A DNA stretch of 64,000 nucleotides from Eustoma russellianum (lineage: Eukaryota; Streptophyta; Magnoliopsida; Gentianales; Gentianaceae). A program made the position numbers and the translations under genes. The notes under the pieces were generated by a model that saw only the letters and a list, made by a program, of their open reading frames with translations, was not told the origin of the DNA and did no database searches. The first letter of the stretch is position 1. Each line of letters opens with the position of its first letter. This document shows positions 1 through 10,436 of the stretch, one piece after another. Location of the stretch: the NCBI GenBank assembly GCA_036186865.1, contig AP025042.1, forward strand, positions 30,997,727-31,061,726, written 5' to 3'.

Positions 1-1203
1 AATTAGACGTAAAAAGTGTATTCTTAAATGGTTTTATACAAAAAAAATTTTATGTAAAATAACCACCCGGCTATGAGGGTATAAAATATCATAATCATGT
101 GTATAAGTTAAAGAAGGTGGTTTAAAACAAGCACCTAGGGCTTGGTACAATCATTTTGATACCTTTCTTTTAGAAAATGGATTTAAAAAAGAAACCATAG
201 ATAGTACCTTATTCTTAAAACAAGAAAAATCAGATTTACTTATTATTCAAATTTATGTTGATGATATTGTCTTTGGATCTACATGTCATAAGTTAGTAGA
301 AGAATTTGAAACGTGCATGAAATCCGAATTTGAGATGACTATGGTTGGTGAGTTAAATTATTTTCTTGGCTTGAAAATTAAGAAAACTAGTAAAGGCATA
401 TATATAAGTCAAGTTAAATACGTAAATGAATTGATTAAGAAGTTTAACTTTGAAAACTTGAAACCATCTCCCACCCCTATGAGTGTAACCACTAAACTTG
501 ATAAAGATTAAAATGGAAAATATTTGATAATGGCTTGTATAGGTGTATGATTGGTTATTTACTTTATCTTACTGCAAGTAGACCCGATATCATGTTTAGT
601 GTTTGTATGTGTGCTCGTTTTCAAAGTAACCCTAAAAAGTCACACTATAATGCTGTAAAAAGGATATTTTGGTACATTAAGGACACTCCCACACTAGGAA
701 TTTGGTATGATAAAAGTTGTGAATTTAACTTGCATGCCTATACTGATGCGGATCATGGCGGATGTAAAATAGATAGAAAAATCACAAGTGGTACATGTCA
801 AATCATTGGCAATTGATTAATATCTTGGTATTCAAAAAAGCAAGCTAGTGTAGCATTATCTACTATTGAAGCAGAATACATGGCACTTAGTCTTTGTTGC
901 ACACAACTATTATGGCTAAAACAACAACTATCAGATTTTGGAATAGTCGTACACCGCATCCTTATATATTGTGATAGTGTGAGTGCTATTAACTTGTCTA
1001 AGAACCCCGTTTTACATTCTAAGGTAAAACATATACAGGTACGATGTTACTTTCTTCGTGATCATGTAAATAGTGGTGATATTTTTATAGAAAATGTCCG
1101 TACTGAAGAACAAGTAACCGACATATTCAGAAAAGCACTTAATCAAGACACATATGAAAATTTACGTTTGAAATTAGGCATGATTTTTGTTGATATGCTA
1201 TAA
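1..1203 (+). pseudogene. Sirevirus-like Ty1/copia pol remnant S1: reverse transcriptase end and RNase H
   Basis: This is the 3' part of a copia polyprotein; the window starts inside the RT. The reverse transcriptase box YVDD is intact at 254-265. It is followed by the RT-connection stretch GELNYFLGLKIKK (about 350-390) and an RNase H domain with YTDADHGG (about 740) and IEAEYMAL (about 865). The tail ends KLGMIFVDML before a stop at 1201-1203. Several stops and shifts break it (after 123, at 509-511, at 814-816), so it is dead. The closest relatives by eye are elements A and B on the minus strand at 13.3-26.9 kb. S1 keeps YVDD where A and B have YVDV, so it is a separate lineage copy. The downstream purine tracts and LTR match the same family. 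Confidence 0.9.
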
Positions 1204-1239
1204 CATCTATTATTACTTATTCTTTTGATGAGATTTACA

Positions 1240-1385
1240 AAATATAGGGGAAGATAAAAGCATGATTTAAGGGAGAGAGAGATAAAGTTAAATTCAAATT
1301 TTAAATTTGTGCACAATTGTAGGAGGAGCGATCACATTTAAATCTTAGATAAGTGTTATTTTTCAAATCTTCAAAAGGAGGAGAT
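1240..1385 (+). promoter_or_regulatory. Multiple polypurine tracts upstream of the S1 LTR
   Basis: Between the RNase H stop and the LTR lie several purine runs: AGGGGAAGATAAAAG near 1248, AAGGGAGAGAGAGATAAAG near 1269, GGAGGAGCG near 1322, and AAAAGGAGGAGAT ending at 1385 next to the LTR start TGTTGAG. Repeated polypurine tracts before the 3' LTR are a known hallmark of Sireviruses; the last tract primes plus-strand DNA synthesis. The same arrangement is seen in elements A and B. Confidence 0.7.
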
Positions 1386-1759
1386 TGTTGAGAAATTAGA
1401 GTTTGAGTGATTCGAAAATGCATGATTTAAATGTTACATGTTTACAAAATGCATGAAATAAGCGTTACTCGATATATGCACGTGATAAAAATGCTTTACA
1501 TTTTATATATAATCTTTTCGTGCTAGCAAGCCATGAAACACTAAGGCATACATCATATGGCAAACATTTGTTGTCTTTATACTATTTTTAGGTGCCATTA
1601 TTAATGAACTAAACTAGTTCATTAAGTGAAATGCTTAAGGAGATGAACTAACTAGTTCATTAAATGAGGACATATTTGGAGAGAGCTATTTGGCAACAAA
1701 TTTGGAATGAAAAGATCCCTCTCTACACATATCTATACACGCCACATACATATACATAT

Positions 1760-2110
1760 TATATATCCATATTTTTTACGACAAACCATATGCTTATATT
1801 CCGACGTTCTACCAAGACATCATATCTATTATAAACGTACGTCGATGTCACACCACTATATACACGTCATATTTATGAGTATATACAGGTCTATATATTA
1901 CAAGTCATACTGCCATCAAAATTATAACAACACGTCATGAGGTCATAAGCCGAAAATTGTCATATCAGGCGACTACCGAACCTTCACCAACATGTCACGT
2001 ACTTACCATATAAGATGGACAGATTGTATATACTAAAATACGCAAAACGTTTGTGCTCTACATGACAAATTCAGACCCAAAGACATACTATGTTTACACA
2101 CAACAATCAC
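1760..2110. other. Unassigned AT-rich segment inside the S1 LTR
   Basis: No coding potential or repeat match was found here. It has alternating pyrimidine-purine sequence (TATACATAT-like) and lies between LTR sequence and the tail of a LINE fragment, so it may be insertion-associated filler or a diverged LTR stretch. Confidence 0.3.
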
Positions 2111-2111
2111 C

Positions 2112-2860
2112 CACATCATCATCATCATCATCCAGGCAAAGTATATCCCAACGATAGCAAAAGCTATCATTAGGGTCTGGGGAGGGTAAGTGGTAGGCAG
2201 ACAATACCTCTATCCCAAGGGGATATAGAGTCTGCTTCCAGTGAGACCTCCAGCTCTACCTGCATAAATGACATGATAATAGCGATATGTTGTGCTAGTG
2301 TGTTAGTGAGTAAATTCAAGAAATACAAAGAAAAGTCTTTCGATATTAAAATACACATCACGTATATATGTACATGTAATACAGAACAACAGTATAACAT
2401 ACGCCACCAAGTGGAAAGTCAACCTAAAGCGTAGATAGTGTCTACGCCTATCTATGTTCCTAAATATACTCTAAAGTGTCGCTATATATGCCTTATACCT
2501 CGTTAACCTTAATCTTATGTCTTCATGAACTCCTATCCTGGACCATGTCCTCAGAGAGGTGCAAATCTAGTAAGTCGTGCCTTATCTACTCATCCCAAGT
2601 TAGTTTGGGCTTGTCTTTACTCCTGTTTTCTTCTACAATGAGGCTTTCAATTGCTCTGACCGACGCCGTTGTCTGTCTCCGTTTGACATGCCCAAACCAT
2701 CTCAATCTTCCCTCTCTTATCTTATCAGCTATACTAGCGTGCCTAACCTTTCTCGAAACACAATTTAGTCTAAATTTATGGAGAATTCAAAATATTTTTC
2801 TAAAAGGCACATGGAGTTTCTCATTCAGCCATTGGAGCTGAATATAAACCTCATTTTATG
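2112..2860 (-). pseudogene. RTE-type LINE 3' fragment (minus strand)
   Basis: Read on the minus strand, about 2790-2430 encodes the C-terminal end of a non-LTR retrotransposon polyprotein with RLRWFGHVKRR and LHLSEDMVQDRS motifs, broken by stops. A short 3' UTR follows. It shares CTCACTGGAA and CCCTTGGGAT blocks with the plus-strand LINE fragment at 5545-6320. The 3' terminus is a trinucleotide run (CAT/ATG repeats, 2116-2137), as expected for RTE-clade LINEs rather than the poly(A) of L1. The piece is strongly 5'-truncated and sits inside the S1 LTR. I could not see a clear target-site duplication. Confidence 0.8.
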
Positions 2861-3350
2861 TATATTATGTGTGACATAATATGTCTAACATGTCCAAGAA
2901 GTTTGAGTTTAATCAGAGAAAAATCGCATAATCGAGGAAAGTTGAAAATTCGTTTTCTAAACCTCTACATACATGGGATGGTTTTGGTGTGTACGTAACT
3001 AGTATCTAGACACTTTTTATACATTCAAGACATATTAGAGTGTTATAGAAAAATCAATTTAGGGCTGGTTGCAATTTACCATGTGTGTGAAGATTGTGCA
3101 TCATTATGTGACAAATATTATAAAGATAATTTTCAGCACATGCAGCTGAGATATACATGCCTATTTCAGACTTCTTGGAGCCTAGGTGGAGCACTTTAAT
3201 TGGTGAAGGAAAAGCCACACATGATTGTTGTCATTAAAGAGGGCAAGACACACAAGGAAATATTTCAAAATAGAACACATGCTGAAAATGATTCAGCAAA
3301 TGTGCTGGCCGATTTTCACATTCATTCTTGCACCAATTTTCTTCTTGTAA

Positions 3351-3540
3351 GGGAATCATATCATGATTAATAGGTAATTAACAACCTTGATTTTAAGCAT
3401 TTGTTTCAGATTTTTTGATAGAATTTCTAGTTATTTTATGGAGTGCCAAGGCGGATAAGCAATGGCCTATCAAGAAGTGACAACTAGATAGAGACAAGTC
3501 ATTCATCCAATTGTATTGCACCTTTTTCAAAATTCTCTTA
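3351..3540. other. Unassigned stretch at an LTR strand-switch
   Basis: No gene is visible. The sequence lies between plus-oriented LTR similarity (to about 3350) and minus-oriented LTR similarity (from about 3540), so it contains or adjoins a rearrangement breakpoint. Confidence 0.3.
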
Positions 3541-4230
3541 GTAAGTATATCAACCATATTGATGTTCTCATCCTTTGCAAATCTTAGAATCAGATTGCAC
3601 TAGTCTCAGAACTATTAATGTTTGACTGACTTATACCTATATAAATATGATGAAATTTGTCCCAAATGAAAGCTAGGACATGTGACTATGTTTCTGCAAG
3701 GTTGTGTTTTTTTGGAAAACATTTGCTATTTTTTCCGTGAGTATGAAAACGGTGCAGAAAACTGAAAACTAAAAGTAAAAGTGATGAAAGTAAATAACAC
3801 CGAGATTTTCATACTGGTTCGGTTAAAACAACCTACTCCAGTCTTCGAGGACACTTTTCTCGGTATTCACTAATCATAAATAGCACTTTGACACAAGGGC
3901 GATTGGAGTTAAACACCAACTCCACCATTTTACAATCAAACAAAGAAACACAACAACACAAATACCACCACCAAACAAATGAATGTTTGATCACACCTTG
4001 ATCAACCTTTTACAAGAGATGAACATATGTGGATGGTGTTAACAAAGCCTATAGTATATGGAATATAAGAATGATAGGCTTGAGGCTAAGAGCAAGAGAA
4101 AAGAATAAGAAAAGAAGAGAATTGTATTGATTGATCTTGAATGAATATGAATATGAACCCTGGCTTAGCCTTGCTTGAATCATCTTGGCCCCTCTTTATA
4201 GTTGGCGGGCCGTTACTTTGTATAAATGAT
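3540..4230 (-). mobile_element. Inverted Sirevirus-family LTR fragment
   Basis: The plus strand here matches the plus strand of the minus-oriented LTR of element A (about 10900-11600). Landmarks are CACTAGTCTCAGAACT (about 3600), GAAAGTAAATAACACC (about 3788), ACTGGTTCGGTTA (about 3814) and AGTCTTCGAGGA (about 3840). The piece is therefore in the opposite orientation to the S1 LTR just upstream. It could be a remnant of a separate minus-strand Sirevirus or a local inversion of the S1 LTR tail. Confidence 0.65.
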
Positions 4231-4258
4231 GACACACCCTTGCTTAATTAATCCAGCA

Positions 4259-5525
4259 TGTTATGTCCGTCTTTTTGTCTAATTAGTTAAAACAAATAAC
4301 TAATAGTTTAATTTGAAAAGGAAATAAGGATAAACATTAACTAAATTGAATTACAAATAAAATAGGAAACTAAATTCTAAATTTAACTAGGATACACCAT
4401 TTAAAACTTATCCTATACATATTACACTTTATGAATAAACACATATCCAATCCCTAAATCCTATTCTTTATTTTTGTTTCAGTCGTAGCCGCCCCTCCCT
4501 TTTTATTTCCTTCATATTGCCGCTGCCAGCAGCAACACCAAAAAAAGAAAAAATATCGAAAACCCTAATCCTATTCCCCCACCAAGCAAATTTCGGCCCT
4601 CGTTTAAGAAAGGTGTATTTCAACATCTGACAACAATAGGCAACCGAGAGACGAAAGAATTTACACATAGAAAATAATTTGCCAAACGAGGTAAGTTACC
4701 TTTCCCTCTTCTCGGATTGCCCACATCTCGTGTATGAATCATGCTTGCTTTGATTTTTAATTTATTTTTGTTTTATTTTTATTTTACTTTTATATATAAA
4801 TGCATGCTTTTTGATGTTTGTATGATCGAGTATATGTATGTGCGTGAAAGATGTTCATCGTATGTGTCGAAATATATTTAAAAGGTTGAATCTGTATGCG
4901 TTTAGGAGGAAAATTGCATGAATGGCCTTAGAAATAGGTCACATAGCCCGGAAATTAGGTCGGAATCAAACTAAAAATCGAAAACTAGGTATAGGCAGCG
5001 GCGCATGCGCAACACGCGTGCGTTTTAGGGGTGGCACATGGGGCCACAGGCGTCCCGGACATTCGATGACGTGTCTAGTGCCATTGTGTGCGTCGCATTA
5101 CAATGAGTCAAATGCAACTGGTTTGAGGTAAATCAAAGTTCAAACGAACAAGTTATGATTTTTTTTGAAGAAAATTAGAATTTAAATAATTAAATAAAAA
5201 AAGAGGCCTGGCAGCACAGTGCGTGTGTAGGCCTGGTCTGCCGCTGCTGGACTGGGCTTGATTGGTTTGCAGACCAAAAATAAAAAAATAAAAGAAGAAG
5301 GGGCTAAATGTTGGGCGGGCCGCAGGCTGCTGTTTAGTTTGGGCCGCATGCTAGGAAAAAAAAGGGAGGCTTGGTTTGTTATTAAAAAATAAAGGAAGGA
5401 GTAAATTAATTAGTATAAGATTAATATTAATTATTAAGTAAGAAATTTAGTAATTTATTAAAATACAGGTTAGTGCAGGTGGAGGGCGGCCTCAGGGGTG
5501 CTGTGTGACAAGAATTTTCAAACTA
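4259..5525 (-). mobile_element. Ty3/gypsy-type LTR fragment
   Basis: This segment resembles the complete solo LTR at 21848-24320 in order and spacing. Shared features are a TGTT start with an ATTGAATTA-rich opening, a GGTAAGTTACC / GGTAGGTTACC block followed by CCCTC..TCGGATTGC, a GGCCTTAGA..TAG block, a GCGGCGC region, GGTTTGAGGTAAATC / GGTTTGGGGTAAATC, and a GGCCTGG purine-rich block near 5205. It stops near 5525, where LINE sequence begins, so the far end is missing. Orientation is inferred from the solo LTR, whose minus strand reads like a chromovirus LTR start. Confidence 0.6.
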
Positions 5526-5544
5526 AATTAAAATGAAAAATTTT

Positions 5545-6320
5545 ATAGGATGGCAGTGCGACGGGTAATTTTATATGGAACAAACTGCTGGACCATCAGG
5601 AGGACACAGTCACAAAAGATGGAAGTGGCAGAGATGAGGATGCTGAGGTGGATGTGTAGACATACAAGGCTAGACATGATAAGAAATGACGTATACAGAG
5701 AAATATTAAGGGTGGCTAGTGTAGCAGATAAGATAAGAGAGGAAAGACTAAGATGGCTTGGGCATGTCAAGAGGAGAAAGACAACGGCGTTTGCCAGAGC
5801 AATTGAAATCCTCACTGTAGAAGGAAAGAGGAGTATAGGCAGACCCAAATTAACGTGGGATGAACATATTAGGCATGACTTACTAGAGTTGCACCTCTCT
5901 GAGGACATAGTCCAGGATAGGAGTTCATGGAGACAGATGATTGAGGTTAAGGAGGGGTAGACATGATATAGGGGCACTTTAGAGCATACTTAGAGAATTA
6001 AATAGTATTTACTCTTTAAGTTGACTTTGCACATTTTTGTTTCGATCTTTGTCTTTCAACTATTTGTGCATATCCACTGTTATGACTATTTTAATATCGG
6101 AAGGTTTCTGTTTATGTTTAATAAAATCCCTTCATTAGTACATATTCTTATTATTATGCTATCTATGCAGGTGCATATAGAGCCGGAGATCTCACTGGAA
6201 ACAAAATCTCTATCCCTTGGGATGGAGATATTGTTTGCCTGCTTTCACCCTCTCTAGACCTTAGCGATGCTTTTACTGTTGTTGAGATATATTAGGTATG
6301 GTTATTGTTGTTGTTTTATT
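5545..6320 (+). pseudogene. RTE-type LINE 3' fragment (plus strand)
   Basis: An open frame at 5550-5960 encodes about 136 residues of the C-terminal region of an RTE-clade LINE polyprotein, with VAEMRMLRWMCRHTRLD (about residues 26-42), ERLRWLGHVKRR (about 65-76), IGRPKLTWDEHIRHDLL and DRSSWRQMIE at the end. This region follows the reverse transcriptase in complete elements; the endonuclease and RT are missing (5' truncation). The 3' UTR (about 6160-6290) matches the minus-strand fragment at 2112-2860. The tail is a TTG-rich run (about 6302-6318). It lies between a gypsy LTR fragment and Athila-type pol sequence. No clear target-site duplication was seen. Confidence 0.85.
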
Positions 6321-6329
6321 ATAAATATT

Positions 6330-6894
6330 ATGAAACAATCAATAAACTCAAAGACACTCTTACGTCAGCACCCTGCAGTCTAATCACCTAACTTCGACAG
6401 CTTTCAAACTTATGCGTGACGCTATTGATTGCACCTATGTCAAGAAACCAGACAAAATTGCTCACCTGATTTCCTACGTGTTGGGAACTCTTAAAGAATC
6501 ATAATGTAACTACATTACTAGCGAAACAGAGTTACTCGCCATCATTTTTGCATTGGAAAAATTTTGTTCCTACATTGTTAGTGCAAAGTTATAGCTTATG
6601 CCGACCATGCAGCTTTATGCCATTTCCTTAATAAGAAGGAATCTAAATCACACTTGATTCCATGGATACACCGATCAAATAATTCGATATCAAGATTAAA
6701 GATGAGGCTGGTACTGGTAACCTAGTTTCTGATTATTTGAGAAGGATCATAAAAGAACAAGATCTCGTACCTTTAATGATTGCTGCAAATCTCGTAACTA
6801 TTTGGTATGCAGATACGTTCTAAAAACACAAGATAAAAAAAAGAGAAGCAAAATATTACCTTTGTGATGATCTATATCTTTGGAGAGTTTGCTT
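6330..6894 (+). pseudogene. Athila-type Ty3/gypsy pol remnant, left part (RNase H and linker)
   Basis: Translated pieces in shifting frames match a gypsy RNase H region: KPDKIAHLISYVLGTL (about 6450), SETELLAIIFALEKF (about 6521), then FDIKIKDEAG..NLVSDYLRRI (about 6690-6750) and IWYADTF, which in Athila-type elements lies between RNase H and integrase. The fragment ends in codons for DDLYLWRVC at 6868-6894. It is interrupted there by copia element C, and the same frame continues at 29866 after C. Many stops and shifts show it is old. It is the oldest visible host of the nest. Confidence 0.8.
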
Positions 6895-7754
6895 TGTTGG
6901 AAAAGTATGTCTAAAGTACTTTAAGATTTGCTCCAAACTTATATAAAAACATCTAAGATGTTGTTTGGGATATTGAAAGATGATTTGAACACTTTGAACT
7001 TGTCAGAAATCACTTGGGTCGATCCATCTGTAAGTTGGATCGAACCAAGTGAAAGGCGAAATGAAGTTGATTATCCTGTTAGACATAGATCGTCACATCG
7101 ATCGATCGATGCATACATTGACCGATCGATGTGGTATGGATGTAAAGTTGGAGTTCTCTGTCCAACATAGATCGATACATCGATCGACCGATGTTGGCAG
7201 GATGCAAAGTTGGAGCTCTCTATTCAACATCGATCGATGACATCGATCGATCGAAACGACATCAATCAACCACATCGACTGATCGATGTGCCAAAAGACA
7301 GGACCTTTCAGTTCAAGTTGCATCTTTTGATCCAAGAATCATCTCCCTTCAAACGTTAATGTTGGGCAACTGACATGGAGGTTAATTAAACTGCTGAAAA
7401 AAGTTTTAAAAGTGATATTTCACATAACCTAAGGTCTATGAATAGTAGGCCTTACTATCTTAAATTATATGCAAGAACTTTGGCCAAATTTTGAAAATTT
7501 CAGCATGGTTCTCCTTCAATTATCTCTTCTTCTTCCTCTACTATCAAACACTTCCATCTGCAAGTTCATCTTCCTCTCGTAGAACGAACAAAAGGAAGAA
7601 GCCGTTATATCCTGGGAGGCTTGTGCTGTGTAGTTAACCTTGCTCATGGTGGAGACATTTTAGCTCTAAGGATAGCAACTCACGTTGTGTCTTGGCTTTC
7701 CTTATTGTCATTATTTTCTCGTTTGGTACCATACCTTCTTCATATATTCGAACA
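6895..7754 (+). repeat. 5' LTR of copia element C
   Basis: It starts TGTTGGAAAAGTATGTC and ends TATTCGAACA. It matches the 3' LTR 29012-29862, beginning with TCTAAAGTACTTTAAGATTTGC-like sequence, and is recognisably related to the D LTRs. The middle (7088-7290) carries clustered CGATCGATCGATG motifs. The LTR carries the element's transcription signals. The gag ATG lies only 25 bases after its end. Confidence 0.85.
7088..7290. repeat. CGATCGAT motif cluster in the C 5' LTR
   Basis: Self-complementary CGATCGAT/CATCGATCGATG words recur about every 15-40 bases, separated by short direct repeats that include GTAAAGTTGGAG..CTCTGTCCAACAT (three related units near 7141, 7203 and upstream). The same cluster occurs in the 3' LTR (29205-29395) and in both LTRs of D. 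Confidence 0.85.
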
Positions 7755-7779
7755 ATCTTAAAGCTAAAATCTATTCGAT

Positions 7780-8660
7780 ATGGCTGCCAAACACCATGTT
7801 TTTCCGGATATGTCCAAGGTGGAACCTTTTAATGACAAAATCTTCAAAAGGTGGTCTTCTAAAGTACCGATCTTTTTTGAAATGCTATCTGTCTCCTACG
7901 TTCTCACCAAAGAAAAAGCAATCGATGAAGGAGAAGCAATCAAATATGAAGCCGGCAATACAACCTGCAAGAGTCATATCCTACTTTTTTTTATCAAACT
8001 CCTTATTTGACATTTATGAAAAATTCTCCTCTCCAAGGGAGATTTGGAGAGCACTTCAAAACAAGTATAGGTCTAAAGATGCTAGAAAGAGAAAGTATGT
8101 ACTCAGTGAATTTATCAAATCTAGAATGATTGACCACATACCTATGAGTGATCAAATCCATCAATTCCAACATTTAGTGGATAATCTCGAACAAGAAGAC
8201 ATAAAAATAGATGAACATTCCAAGCTACCTCCATGTTGGAGAAATTACCTTCTTCTTGGAGCAAATACAAGAAGAGAGGAAAACATGATGACGCCAAACT
8301 CACTATGGACGGTGTCATCAAACACATAGATGTTGAAGAAACAACAGGATGGAGGACGCAGAGATAGCTGAGAATGAATCTCAGGCTAACAGTATGGAGC
8401 ACAATTCAAAGTCAAAGAGACAAAAGGTCTAGAATGTCAAAGCACGTAGCAGCAAAGGTAAAACTTTTGTGCATGGATAAAAGAAACCCAAAGAAGTGTG
8501 CTGGATCTGCAGAAGGGCTGGATACAAAGCCTTATCTGCAACAAAAGGAAAGGACAAGGAAGTGGACATGCAAATCTAATGGAGCATGACGATAGACACA
8601 AAGTCAAAGACGAGGAAATCATCGATGCGGTCGCCGTGGACAAGGTAAACCTTGTTGGAA
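7780..8660 (+). pseudogene. Element C gag (capsid) pseudogene
   Basis: The ATG at 7780 opens MAAKHHVFPDMSKVEPFNDK, equivalent to the start of D gag (MASKQALLDMSKLEPFDGK), so this start is well supported. A shift near 7985 moves the rest into another frame: SLFDIYEKF..EIWRALQNKYRSKDARKRKYVLSEF and DQIHQFQHLVDNL, the core of a copia gag (UBN2-type). After a stop at 8327 the basic tail degenerates. A possible zinc-knuckle remnant (KCHK) lies near 8660, where D has CWVCGKSGHRAVNC. Gag would package element RNA in cytoplasmic particles. The product is not functional. Confidence 0.85.
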
Positions 8661-10277
8661 GTGCCACAAAATGAGTGGCTGATACTGGAGCCACCAGACA
8701 CATTGATACCAGTAGAGATTTATTTCTTGATTTTTAAGATATAGATAGTGGAGACCAGATTTTTCAGGAGAATGTACGAGGAACCCGTGTTGTCGGAAAG
8801 AGGAAAGTGCTTGTCAAGTTAACATCTGGAAAAAGATTAGAATTGAGTAATGTGCTCTATGTTCCTATTATTTGTAGGAATTTGATTTTTGGAGCACTTC
8901 CTAACCAGGCCAATCTTAAACTTGTTTTTAGTTCTGATAAATTAGTGCTTACTAGAAATGGAGAATTCATCGGGGAAGGGTTTTTGCAACGCCCAGTTGT
9001 TTGTACTCGATGCTACTTGTATCACTAATAAGAATACTTCTTCTTCTGTACTTGATTGATTCTTATAACATTTGGTATGCTACGCTAGGTCATGTTAATT
9101 TTGATGCATGAAAAAGATTAAAATGCATGAACGTCATATCTATAGCAAATGAAGATAAGTTTGAAAGATGTGAATATTGTGTTGAAGCCAAGCATCATAA
9201 GAAACCATTTAAAAGTGTTGAAAGAGTCTTAGATAAACTAGACCTCATTCATAGTGACTTAGGTGACTTCAAGAATCATGTTCGTAAAGGAAGCAAAAGA
9301 TATTATATAACCTTCATTGATAATTATTTGAGGTTCAGTAGGGTATATTTACTAAGTCATAAAGATTATGTTGAAGAAATGTTCAAGAAATTTAAAAATG
9401 AAATAGAAAATCAATTAGAAAGGAAAATCAAACGATTAAGATCCAGTGGAGGAGGTGAATACATAACTACTTCATTACAAAAGTTTTTTGAAGAACATCT
9501 CATGAAGTAGCACCACTTTATACTCCACAATCTAATGGTGTAGCTAAGAGAAAGAATAGAACACTTAAGAACATGATGAATACTTCTAATGGTGTAGCTA
9601 AGAGAAAGAATAGAACACTTAAGAACATGATGAATACTATGCTCATTAGTTCCAGTTTACCGGATAATTTGTGGGGTGAAGCTATTCTTTGTGCTTGTCA
9701 TATATTGAATAGAATATCACACAAAAATACTAATAAACCACTTATGAACTTTGGAATGATTGTCCTCTAAATTTAGGATACTTGAAAGTATGGGGGTGTT
9801 TAGCAAAAGTCGGTATTCAAGAATTTCAAAGGAACAAGATAGGACTAAAACCAAAGATTGAGTGTTTATAGGATATGCCCAAAGCAGTGCAGCACATAGG
9901 TTTATAATTGTTGATAATTCTGCAATTATAGAGGCTAAAGATGCTGAATTCTTTGAGACTATTTTTCCTATGAAACAACAAAAGGATTCAGGTCATTCCA
10001 TTTATGAAAAAGGTGAATCTAGTAAAACTGTAGTTAGTATAGAACCGGATTAACTAAGAAGAAGAAAAAGGAAAAGGATTGAAAAAACCTTTGGTAATGA
10101 TTTTACAAAAGTGTTTATACTACAAGAAGATCCAAAACTTACCAAGATGCTATGAAATCCATATATGCAACATTTTGGAAAGAAGCTATAAATAGTGAAT
10201 TAGACTCAATAATGAGTAATCACACTTGGGAAGTAGTAGATTTACGTAGAGGTTGTAATCCTATAGGTTGTAAATGG
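8661..10277 (+). pseudogene. Element C pol part 1: protease, integrase, start of RT
   Basis: The protease keeps an active-site-like ADTGATRH motif at about 8677, with a stop soon after. The pre-integrase region is at 8807-9028 (KRLELSNVLYVP). Integrase is at 9127-10053: the zinc-binding pair reads CEYCVEAKHH; the expected FIDDYS is FIDNYL and the expected RSDRGGEY is RSSGGGEY, so a catalytic aspartate has been lost; VAKRKNRTL follows at about 9590. A 54-bp tandem duplication interrupts the integrase. RT begins about 10150 (FWKEAINSELDSIMSNHTW) and is cut at codon TGG (10275-10277) by the large insertion. Frame continues at 27164. Confidence 0.9.
9531..9638 (+). repeat. 54-bp tandem duplication in element C integrase
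   Basis: Bases 9531-9584 and 9585-9638 are two exact-looking copies of the same 54-bp unit, starting TCTAATGGTGTAGC and ending GATGAATACT. The length is a multiple of three (18 codons), so SNGVAKRKNRTLKNMMNT is repeated in frame. D has one copy, so this duplication is specific to C. Confidence 0.9.
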
Positions 10278-10436
10278 TGTAAGACCTCAGGTGCTACCAA
10301 CTCTCCCAAAACTAATTGGTAAAGGAGATGCGCATACCCGAGACTTATAGTGCATTCAGCACACAAGCGCCCCGTCATTCGACTATGACTTGGCCCACAT
10401 GGCCTACGCGCCACAGGACAATTGCTGCACCTAAAA
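10278..10436 (-). repeat. Short (159-bp) terminal repeat, left copy, of the TRIM-like insertion
   Basis: On the plus strand it runs from TGTAAGACCTCAGG to CACCTAAAA. It matches 26999-27158 with roughly 20 differences by eye. The right copy has canonical ends (TGTAGGACC to CCTAACA); the left copy has lost the terminal CA. It abuts the target duplication AATGG (10273-10277), which recurs at 27159-27163. The length, the terminal inverted repeat TGTTAGG/CCTACA in minus-strand sense, and the adjacent tiny core suggest a TRIM (terminal-repeat retrotransposon in miniature). Confidence 0.8.

Larger units (their letters stand above)
1386..3350 (+). mobile_element. S1 3' LTR (Sirevirus family), interrupted
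   Basis: The LTR begins TGTTGAGAAATTAGAG directly after the polypurine tract. It aligns by eye with the minus-strand LTRs of A and B: GAGTGATT...GATTTAAATGT near the start, GGCAAACATTTGTTGT (about 1559), and AATGAACTAAACTAGTTCATTAAGTGAAAT (split here as positions 1603-1632). Similarity stops near 1760, resumes about 2940 (GAAAATTCGTTTTCTA, then TATCTAGACACTTTTTATA near 3001) and runs to about 3350. The gap holds an RTE LINE fragment and about 350 bases of unknown sequence. The LTR should supply promoter and terminator for the element. Its 3' end is missing because similarity switches strand after 3350. Confidence 0.75.

Noticed and set aside
5543..5977. Minus-strand ORF of 144 residues
   Set aside because: It is the complement of the RTE LINE frame at 5550-5960, which carries recognisable motifs; the minus reading does not.
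7088..7290. CGATCGAT repeats as a CRISPR-like or centromeric array
   Set aside because: Repeat units are short, irregular and palindromic, with no unique spacers of constant length. They lie in matching positions of four LTRs, so they are LTR-internal.
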